From Nitrosomonas sp. (GTDB taxonomy: Bacteria; Pseudomonadota; Gammaproteobacteria; Burkholderiales; Nitrosomonadaceae), in NCBI GenBank assembly GCA_016710135.1, contig JADJLM010000005.1:62001-126000 (forward strand): 64,000 bases of DNA, in the 5' to 3' direction. The notes below the pieces were generated by a model. The model saw only the letters and a program-made list of their open reading frames with translations. It was not told the origin of the DNA and searched no databases. How positions within the stretch are numbered: the stretch's first letter is position 1; the number at the start of each line of letters is the position of its first letter. Shown piece by piece: positions 57,319-64,000 of the stretch. A program made the translations under genes and the position numbers.

Positions 57319-58372
57319 TCAGATCGGAACTAATACAATTTGGTTCAGATTTTTGCTGTTCCAAATCGTTTTCCCACTGAGCAAAGTCTCCATAGGAGTT
57401 TTTCCATTGCAGACTTTTCCCTGATGAGTTCTTTCATTATTATAATAATCGATCCAGCTGTCTAGGTCCTTTTGCAGTGACTCCAAATCGTGATATAGCT
57501 TCTTGCGGAAAGTCACTTGATAGAATTCCTGTAAGATGGTTTATGGAATCGCTCACAGATACCGTTGGTCTGAGGTGACATGGCTTTTGTTTTGGTATGG
57601 TCGATATCATTGATTGCCAAATATAGCTGGTAATCATGCTGTTCAACCGCCCGCAATACTCCGTACCCCTGTCCGTTAATATTCGCAACATGGGTAAACC
57701 CTGTGTCGCATAGAATGGCAGCACCTTGTCATTTAGGATATCGGCTGCAGTAATTGATGTTTTGGCCGTATAGAGCTTGCAATGCACTACCTTGGAGTAA
57801 GTATCAATAAAAGTTTGCTGATAAATACGACCAACACCTTTTAGATTTCCCACATAGAAGGTGTCCTGTGCGCCCAAATAACCAGGGTGCATCGTTTCTA
57901 TTTCACCGCTGGCAATATCATCCTGTTTCTTTTTCTCCAATGCTGCGATTTGTGCATCATTCAAAATGATGCCTTCACTGGCGATCTTGGTTTCCAGTGC
58001 AGCAAGGCGATCTTTGAAGTTTGCTAGCTGGTGGCGTAACCAGATCGAGCGCACACCACTACCTGATACATAAATACCGCTTTGCGTAATTCGTTGCTGG
58101 TTCGATGCTGACCATGTGCCGGATACTCTACTGCATAGGCTACCACCGCCTGCTCAGTGGCTTCATCCACCCGATTCTTAAAGTTAGCAACACGACGATC
58201 CTGATTGATCAATGCTTCCAGACCGTTTGTCTCAACTAATTCCTGATAGCGATAAAATGTATCTCTCGAAACTCCCATTATCTTGCAGGCTTTTTGAGAT
58301 ATTCTGAAGTTCTTCAGCAAGATTGAGCAATCCTGCTTTATGTTTAATGATTGGATTGTTAGTATGCAACAT
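57319..58372 (-). pseudogene. IS481-family transposase 2, frameshifted
   Basis: Start ATG at 58372 (MLHTNNPIIKHKAGLLNLAE). Frame changes near 58310, 58070 and 57630-57540 split it into three pieces. Conserved parts are KIMGVSRDTFYRYQELVE, AHGQHRTSNELRK, FIDTYSKVVHCKLYTAKTSI, RILTDRGTEYCGR and NNERTHQGKVCNGKTP. About 350 residues when joined, the normal length of this IS481 group. Confidence 0.85.
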
Positions 58373-58480
58373 GAGCGTTACCTTCATTTATGTTTGATTT
58401 TAAATTTCAACACCCATATCAAACTCGGTAACGCTCTCGATTTCAAGCCCTTTGTACGATTAGATCTGAACTAATACAAC

Positions 58481-58732
58481 TCAAACTAAAAAGTCTCCAG
58501 AAAACCCGGGGCGATTCACTATCGCTCGCGCATTGATAGCTTTGCGCTCGACTGCTTTGTTATGCGCTTGCTTGGGGCGATAGCCACACGCCCCGCAGTT
58601 ACGGGCCAACTCTCGGCTGATAGTTGATACGCTTCGGTCAATGACGGTGGCAATCTCGCTTTGTGTATGGCCCGCTTTCTTCAAGGCGTATATCTGGTAT
58701 CGTTCTTCTCGGGTTAGGTGTGTGTAGTTCAT
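58481..58732 (-). pseudogene. IS30-family transposase N-terminal fragment
   Basis: An 83-codon frame. The first 70 residues are the IS30 helix-turn-helix region: MNYTHLTREERYQIYALKKA, GHTQSEIATVIDRSVSTISR, ELARNCGACGYRPKQAH. The last 12 (NRPGFSGDFLV) are read from the IS3 end that truncates the gene at 58518. The catalytic part is gone. Confidence 0.85.
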
Positions 58733-59134
58733 CTTTGCAATTTCGACTGGCTGGTCAAAAAAGCTCAGATGCTACCGCATCCCCCCCCTGACCTGCATTA
58801 TTCAAAATTGCACTTCAAACTTGAATCCGCCTAACAAATTGCAATATTTTTTGATATTTTTGACCATTAAAGCCATCTACCGTGGCTGTATTGAATCCAC
58901 TCTGTCCGCCCGACCTTATAGCTTGGTTGAGAAATAGTGCCTGCCCGAAAACCCCATTTTCACCACCAACCTGCCTAATTCTTAATCATCTTGAACAAAA
59001 TTCAGCGGAACGATTCCGCCAAAAACACGTTCATTTGTGATTTTCAGGAAATATTGCACGAAAACCCCGAATTTTACTTAACAGTCACCGCTGATTGCTT
59101 ACAATCAGGTGATATTTATCGCTTGGAAAAAGTT
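58733..59134. other. Gene-free junk between IS30 and transposase scraps
   Basis: About 400 bp with a C8 run (near 58780) and no frame with recognisable content. It probably comprises the IS30 upstream region and ends of other elements. Confidence 0.4.
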
Positions 59135-59286
59135 TCAGGCCGTTCGCCGATACTGCGAATTTCTTGCGCTTGCTTTGCGTTCTCGCGCTACATCACGCTG
59201 CCATAAAATACCTCCGATACGACGGATGTTTCTGGCGACAACGGCCAGTGCGACGTACCGTTTAAAACCGTTGATGCCACATGATC
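59135..59286 (-). pseudogene. Transposase C-terminal fragment
   Basis: A short minus-strand frame ending in a stop reads GINGFKRYVALAVVARNIRR, IGGILWQRDVARERKASARN. This resembles the C-terminus of ISNCY- or IS1182-type transposases (GFKRFVALAVLARNL). Nothing of the catalytic domain is left. Confidence 0.5.
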
Positions 59287-59334
59287 GGGACATTTATCCA
59301 GACCATGCACTTCCGTACGGAAAAGTGTCTAAGT

Positions 59335-59736
59335 GATGAAGCATTCGTCAAGCTACAAAAACGTTACCGGAATATCTTAACGCGTGGCAAAAAAGAACTG
59401 CCCGTCATTCCATCCAAATCCAGCCGCAAGCGCAGTAAACTAGCCAAATCTGATGCATACAATCTTTGGAAAAGATTGAAGATTCACGAAGCAGCAGTAC
59501 TGCTATTTGCGAAAGACCCGCATGTATCGTTTACTAATAACCGAGCAGAGCGTGACTTGAGAATGGCAAAGGTCGAACAAAAGGTATCAGGTTGTTTCAG
59601 AGTCAGCGAATATGCACATGCCTATTGCCGAATTTCAAGCTACCTGCAATCCATGGCCAATAAGGGATACAATCCACTTGTCGCTATTCAAATAGCGTTA
59701 GCCAGGGAAGCTCATAAAATATTATGGGACGAGTAG
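59335..59736 (+). pseudogene. IS66-family transposase C-terminal fragment
   Basis: The last 130 residues of an IS66 TnpC: LAKSDAYNLWKRLKIHEAAV, then FTNNRAERDLRMAKVEQKVS with the final Glu region, GCFRVSEYAHAYCRISSYLQ and the typical alanine-rich end. The N-terminal parts and the tnpA/tnpB genes are missing. Confidence 0.85.
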
Positions 59737-59746
59737 TTACGGTAAG

Positions 59747-60214
59747 TTATTCTGATGCCTGTGCTTCTTTCATCAAGGACAGTAATGCCTTATTCACAGC
59801 TTCTTCGCTTGGAAATGCCTTAGCTACTTCCGGATCAAGTAGAACTATATTATGTGCTTCAGCATATGCCGTGGCATACTTGCCACGAACGCCTTTCCCT
59901 AGATCTTCACGCTTATATTCAGATCTCATTTCATCTTTTATCTTAGCCTTCTTCATAAATTTTTTCTCTTGCTTTGTCATCAGACGTGCACTGATGATTC
60001 GTATCGTTGTATCCAGTTCAGTATGAGATACTACAACATACTTCCCAGTTCGTGTTACTCCGAAAGTCAGCAACCGGTGCTCATCTATGGAATGATCTGG
60101 ATCATTGAACGTTAACGCTAACTTGTCACCAAACACCGTAGCTGCCTCTTGAAACGATACGCCATGTTTCTTGAGATTAATTTCAGCCTTGCTCTTATTC
60201 CACTCAAAATCCAC
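59747..60214 (-). CDS. BrnT-type toxin fused to its antitoxin in one frame
   Basis: A 155-residue frame. Residues 1-86 are a BrnT (DUF497) toxin: FEWNKSKAEINLKKHGVSFQ, DPDHSIDEHRLLTFG, SHTELDTTIRIISARLMTKQ. Residues 87-155 look like its usual partner, starting at its own ATG (59956): MKKAKIKDEMRSEYKREDLG, KGVRGKYATAYAEAHNIVLL. In the other frame the toxin would end naturally YEEG-stop, overlapping that ATG. The fusion arises from one missing base in the AAAAAATTT run near 59960, so it is probably an indel rather than a designed fusion. Confidence 0.75.
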   Translation of the reverse strand: MDFEWNKSKAEINLKKHGVSFQEAATVFGDKLALTFNDPDHSIDEHRLLTFGVTRTGKYVVVSHTELDTTIRIISARLMTKQEKKFMKKAKIKDEMRSEYKREDLGKGVRGKYATAYAEAHNIVLLDPEVAKAFPSEEAVNKALLSLMKEAQASE

Positions 60215-60397
60215 AAAAAATTAACTTCCCGCGCTTGAATGATTGCTTAACATCGCAAATAAATCATATATCGTAACGTTGACGGTCGCATAGGTACGTA
60301 ACTTGCTGTGACACGATGAATTAAAAATAGAATGAGAATAACAAGTTCAGTTCCAAAAATCAAAAGGTTGAAAAAATATCATATTATCTGACTTAAA

Positions 60398-60742
60398 TTA
60401 CAACTCACACAATGCGTTCAAACCTTTAACATGCCCCATTTTGTGCGCCCCGGTTTCGATAAGGGACGAAATAACTTGTGATATTGTCCGAGTATCTTTT
60501 GTTTTATGAATAAATTGTTTAATCATTACTTCATAAACATGCTCATGATCGCCAAACAAAACACTTTTGTTGAGTTCCTGCCCATCTGTATCAGGGTTAA
60601 TATTTATTATATTGGAGCCATCTCTTAGGGCGAGCATGATAGCAACACGCGCCAATATATTAAGTGTAAGTCCAGTCGACATTTTCAAATAACGAAATTT
60701 GTCAGTTGAGTTTTTGGATAATTTAATTCTATTTGGAAGCAT
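60398..60742 (-). CDS. dndE: DNA sulfur modification protein DndE
   Basis: A 114-residue DndE: starts MLPNRIKLSKNSTDKFRYLK and has TGLTLNILARVAIMLALRDG and GQELNKSVLFGDHEH, the family pattern. DndE binds nicked DNA and forms a complex with DndC and DndD in phosphorothioate modification. It overlaps dndD by 14 bp. Complete. Confidence 0.9.
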   Translation of the reverse strand: MLPNRIKLSKNSTDKFRYLKMSTGLTLNILARVAIMLALRDGSNIININPDTDGQELNKSVLFGDHEHVYEVMIKQFIHKTKDTRTISQVISSLIETGAHKMGHVKGLNALCEL

Positions 60743-62756
60743 ATTGAGTCAACGCACCAGCATTTTGATTACGCCAAAAATAACCTTCATCTGCAACTGT
60801 ACATCCCTTTTCTGAATCGTAATTAAGTTTGTATGCATGGGATATGCTAGGCAACATATCTGAATAAAATGATTCATCCACTTCAGTGTCAGTTGACAAA
60901 ATGATTACCTGATGACTGGCATATGGAAAATAATTGTTAATGAGTTTTGTTCGATGAATCGAATCTAATCGTCCAAGCGGTGTATCAATGATGATAGGTA
61001 AACGACGCCCAGAGGTACGGGCAAGGGCCTCGAGTATAGCAATTGCATATATCTGCTTTTCACCTGCAGATAATTCATCTTTGTTTATTTCTCTGCCAGC
61101 AGCATCTTTTAAAGTAACCGTGAAAGTCTCTGGATTGATCGACGCAACAAGACTCACATCTTCTTTTCTAGCTAATCGAGAAAATGACTTAACAAACTCA
61201 TTCTCCAGATCTTTTACTTTCCTGTTAGCCATTTCAATCGCAAAATCGTTTAGCAAAGATTTTGCTCCATTAGCGTATTTAAAGGTTCTTGATTGTTCTT
61301 CTTCAGTAGCAAAATTTTCTGCCAATTTGTCCAGTTGCCGTGCCACTGAAATTCCTTCTCTGATATGTGATTTGTAAAGACTTGTATACTCTTTCTGTCT
61401 GGCGATACAACAAGCAATTTTTTTATGATACTCAGTCAGCTGATTGAGGATTGGCTGTATTTGGGATTCTTCCGGTGCTCTAGCAATATTATTTCCTGCT
61501 TTATCAAGTTCTTTGTTTATATGATTCAATTTATTACTTAGTTGATTAATTTTATTCTTCTGTTGCGTTAAAGCATCGCTGATAGAAAATTCTATAGCGG
61601 ATAGTAAGGAATCAGAAATATCATGAATTATATCGAGAGCGTATTTGTGCTTACCAATAGAGACTAATTCAGTATCTATTGTATCCTTAACCTTATTGAA
61701 TGAATCTGTATCCAGTAAATTCGCTAGAGAATTACGCAGTGAATTTAAATGCTTTTTAACAATTTCATCCGTATGCGCCTGTCGCTTACATTTACTCTCA
61801 TTTTGTAATTGAGCTAACGTTTGCAGGGCAAAATCAGCTGCGATAGCAAATGGATAGTTTGCACTAAAAATTTCACGGATTTGATCTTCTATATTTCGCT
61901 TTTCTTCTGATAGTTTTGCTTGTTTAGCGATTTCATCTTCACGACTTACAGCCCATGCACCACCACGTGCTGACAGTAAATTCTCTAGTTTTTGAATATC
62001 AGCATCAAGTGATCTTCGAGTAATGAGTGTCTGATGATACTCCTCAAGCGCTTTATTTGCTTCATGCTCATGCGACAACAAAGTCTTTTCTAATTCTTCT
62101 ATTTGATCTTGGACCTGTTTTTGTTTACTTCTTTTGGTTTCTAAACGTAACAAAATACTTAAATCTGCGTTCAATGTTTCAAGTATGTCTAGGCCCAATA
62201 ATTTTTTGATCGAATCACCGAGCGCAACTCCCTTCGTATCTTCAGCTAATTCTGCAATTTTTTCCCCATCAAAGAAAAATAAATCCGAAACACCAATGGG
62301 AATCAGTTCATTTAGAAAGCCCTGGCATTGCTCATCATTAAGCTCAGATAATAATGAACCATCTTCGGACATTATTAAGTTCTCAAATACGGAATTTTTA
62401 CTGTTAACCGTCCATTTGCGCTTAACAGAATATTGTTTTTTGATCCCCAAGTTTGAGTAACTAAAAACAAGTTCAATTGAAGAAGAATTTACCTGAAGAA
62501 ATTTATCTTTTGAGCGGTGTATGCTTTTTTCCAGGTAATCTGCATAATCTTTCTTATTAACCGCTATTCCAAGTGATTGCTTTCCATATAACGCCAACCT
62601 GATTCCATTCAAAATCGTTGTCTTGCCAGCACCATTAAGTCCGCCAAACAGAATTATGGGGCATTTTTTATTATGTATAACGCGTGGAGTGAGGTCAAAA
62701 GTATGCTCGCCTCCAAAAACCCTAAAGTTCTTAACAGTAAGCTTTTCTAGAATCAT
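60729..62756 (-). CDS. dndD: DNA sulfur modification protein DndD (SMC-like ATPase)
   Basis: A 675-residue SbcC/SMC-like ATPase. Walker A GGLNGAGKTT (38-47), long coiled coil (about 200-500), ABC signature LSAGEKQIYAIAILEALA and Walker B RLPIIIDTPLGRLDS near the end. In the Dnd system it provides ATP-driven DNA opening or nicking for sulfur incorporation. It is complete, but its partner dndC upstream is truncated. Confidence 0.93.
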   Translation of the reverse strand: MILEKLTVKNFRVFGGEHTFDLTPRVIHNKKCPIILFGGLNGAGKTTILNGIRLALYGKQSLGIAVNKKDYADYLEKSIHRSKDKFLQVNSSSIELVFSYSNLGIKKQYSVKRKWTVNSKNSVFENLIMSEDGSLLSELNDEQCQGFLNELIPIGVSDLFFFDGEKIAELAEDTKGVALGDSIKKLLGLDILETLNADLSILLRLETKRSKQKQVQDQIEELEKTLLSHEHEANKALEEYHQTLITRRSLDADIQKLENLLSARGGAWAVSREDEIAKQAKLSEEKRNIEDQIREIFSANYPFAIAADFALQTLAQLQNESKCKRQAHTDEIVKKHLNSLRNSLANLLDTDSFNKVKDTIDTELVSIGKHKYALDIIHDISDSLLSAIEFSISDALTQQKNKINQLSNKLNHINKELDKAGNNIARAPEESQIQPILNQLTEYHKKIACCIARQKEYTSLYKSHIREGISVARQLDKLAENFATEEEQSRTFKYANGAKSLLNDFAIEMANRKVKDLENEFVKSFSRLARKEDVSLVASINPETFTVTLKDAAGREINKDELSAGEKQIYAIAILEALARTSGRRLPIIIDTPLGRLDSIHRTKLINNYFPYASHQVIILSTDTEVDESFYSDMLPSISHAYKLNYDSEKGCTVADEGYFWRNQNAGALTQYASK

Positions 62757-62843
62757 GCTGTTGGAGCCTCATCATAAAGACGCTGCAACTGTTTGATTTT
62801 TTCTTTCCACACACCACTATTACTAGTAGACATATTTCTGATA
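62753..62843 (-). pseudogene. dndC: 3' end of dndC, cut off by IS630
   Basis: The last 28 codons of the gene upstream of dndD: RNMSTSNSGVWKEKIKQLQR and LYDEAPTA, with the stop overlapping the dndD ATG (ATGA). Position before dndD identifies it as dndC, the PAPS reductase-like sulfur carrier. IS630 starts at the TA at 62842-62843, so most of dndC, and possibly dndB, are missing in this window. Confidence 0.6.
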
Positions 62844-62924
62844 TAGCAAAGCTCAAATAAAGTGATTATAATCTGTAGATGACTTATCCATCATCATTTC
62901 GCTGCAAAGTTTTGTCTGTACGTA
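62844..62924 (+). mobile_element. IS630 left-end fragment
   Basis: 81 bp identical to the start of the IS630 at 39845 (TAGCAAAGCTCAAATAAAGT onward), next to TA. It is cut after CTGTACGTA by the IS5-type copy at 62925, so the IS630 was itself a target. Confidence 0.85.
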
Positions 62925-64000
62925 GTCGACCCTGAAAAACTGCATCAATTGTTATTATGGATCAGCAGTTTCAAAAAGCGGCGTGTTAATAAAGACAAAA
63001 TCGAGCAATTTGATCTTTTTCCATCAAGAATTTGCGAAGCCTGCAGTTTTCGCCACGGGAAGAAAACCAAAAAATGGCCAATAGCCATTGTTTTAGATTC
63101 AGGCGGTAGCAGCCATTAGCAGATTGATGTGATCACCGATGGCGCCTTTCAGGTAATTTCTGGCCATTCGATAATCCGATTTCAGGTGGCTGATAATGGG
63201 TTCAATCGCCGGCGCCTTCTGCATTGTTTCCGCTTCTTTGGTAGCGTGTGTCTCGTTTATGCTCTTCCAGGTAGAACGATTTGCGTTCCATTGACTTCAC
63301 GTTTGCACGGTAGCGGTCCAGCTTGCTTGGCCGCTTTCCCGCGCGAAGTCTCAACATGATGCAATATCTCTGGTAGGTGTGGCTGTCAGCAAGTTTTGTT
63401 GGACAACCCCAACAATCAGGTTACCTTGCTGGCTGGCAGAGCCTGCGCCGTATTCATATTGTTTGTGGTCTTCGCCGCAGTACTTGCGGTTCGTGCGGGG
63501 GTGCGTGTCTTGATTTCTGTTTCAGTACGCGCTCATACAGTGAAAATCCTTTTGGTAGTGCTCGAATAGGCAGCATTGGGAATTCCCGAGCCCCGCATCA
63601 AAACACCGCAATGGTTCTGAGTCGCTTCAACGCGCGTTTCCTTTGCTCTTCTGCCGGTAGTGCCGAATATCCGGGTCGCCTTGGGCGATTGAAACGACGC
63701 TGTTGCTGTCGTCGGGTATGTGATGTTCTTCTCTTGCTGTCGTGTCAACAGAACCACATCTTCCAGTGCCGATTCCCCAGCAAACCAACCTGAAAAATCC
63801 GCTCCATGCCCGGCACCCGGCGCTACGAAAAGCAGCCGTGCGTGGGCAATTTCTGCTGGAACTCTTTCATGCCGCAAAAGCCTGGGTAAGGATTGCGCTT
63901 CCACGCACTACTGATTCGTCACTCAAATTCTCAGCTAGATCAATAACCCAACCGCCTCGGCGCCTGTCGATTTCGTGTAGTGACATGCTTCGTCAAATTC
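62925..64000 (-). mobile_element. Second copy of the 1.5-kb IS5-type element, riddled with small deletions
   Basis: It begins GTCGACCCTGAAAAACTGC exactly as at 53888. The first 300 bp are near-identical; then deletions of 1-20 bases accumulate, with very few substitutions, and they become denser toward the window end. No transposase frame survives. This looks more like low-quality consensus than normal decay. The element is truncated by the window boundary. Confidence 0.85.

Larger units (their letters stand above)
53357..58478 (-). mobile_element. Tandem IS481-family elements inside IS3 (7-bp target duplication)
   Basis: Outer ends start TGTACTAGCTCAGATC (53357) and, inverted, TGTATTAGTTCAGATC (58478), alike for about 27 bp. 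ACTCAAA is duplicated at 53350-53356 and 58479-58485, placing the insertion in the tail of the IS3. Inside are two IS481 transposase genes head to tail, with a partial terminus between them (57304-57330), and two extra IS. Confidence 0.8.
50681..58518 (+). mobile_element. IS3-family element expanded by nested insertions
   Basis: Left end TGAATCGCCCCGGGTTTTCT at 50681; its inverted partner, AGAAAACCCGGGGCGATTCA, ends at 58518. Between them are orfA, orfB, an IS110 element (51645-53041) and a tandem of IS481 (53357-58478) with further IS. Removing the insertions leaves about 1.3 kb. The right end lies inside an IS30 transposase remnant. Confidence 0.78.

Overview
The window is a stretch of a low-GC betaproteobacterial chromosome, most likely an ammonia oxidiser of the Nitrosomonas group. 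That assignment is an inference from the gene repertoire: hpf-ptsN-hprK, lptCAB-rpoN, earP with dTDP-rhamnose genes, PEP-CTERM remnants and very many insertion sequences. Positions 1-27.6 kb are mainly chromosomal backbone. From about 27.6 kb onward the window becomes increasingly mobile and eroded.

Backbone, 0.3-27.6 kb: a ZIP metal transporter and pgeF; then a compact four-gene operon (acyl-ACP/AMP ligase, NAD-dependent reductase, acyl carrier protein, serine-palmitoyltransferase-like enzyme) with the layout of the bacterial ceramide genes aasR-cerR-acpR-spt. Next come a decayed surface-carbohydrate locus (6.6-7.8 kb), a candidate sigma-54-driven small RNA (8.66-8.86 kb), HAD phosphatase-hda, ubiX-hprK-ptsN-hpf, a Rof-like Rho inhibitor, an OmpA lipoprotein, a frameshifted sppA, rfbD-rfbB, tilS-accA, earP, dodecin, a TolB-like propeller protein and a 1.1-kb-codon M1/M28/PDZ peptidase fusion.

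Accessory block, 27.6-43.5 kb: an IS5-family copy, half of a PEP-CTERM gene, gshA, GST with an HxlR regulator, and a GC-richer pair: a SAM-cyclase-AAA-TPR signalling protein and a universal-stress-protein/UbiB-kinase fusion. This pair sits between two 186-bp direct repeats that each carry the HxlR promoter and operator, so the regulator may control both sides. It is followed by an IS3 element split by an IS630 element, the other half of the PEP-CTERM gene, a cupin and an IS1595 element.

Second backbone block, 43.9-49.3 kb: lptC-lptA-lptB-rpoN, a small double-glycine-leader peptide gene (a bacteriocin or RiPP-like candidate), hslO encoding an Hsp33 that lacks two of its four zinc cysteines, and a HigA-like antitoxin with a toxin stub.

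Island, 49.7-64 kb: a 3' tRNA-Thr fragment looks like an attachment site. After it come a FitAB/VapBC-type pair and a nested transposon stack: IS3 interrupted by IS110 (with a structured leader suggesting a bridge RNA) and by an IS481 tandem, itself interrupted by two different IS5-type elements. Then IS30, IS66 and other transposase scraps, a BrnT toxin fused to its antitoxin, and dndE-dndD with dndC cut off by IS630. The window ends in a second copy of an IS5-type element carrying a rising density of small deletions.

Caveat for the whole window: at least ten genes are broken by single-base indels, often in homopolymers (HAD phosphatase, sppA three times, tilS, cyclase, IS630, IS1595, the leader peptide, BrnT). 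Some or most may be sequencing errors rather than real mutations.
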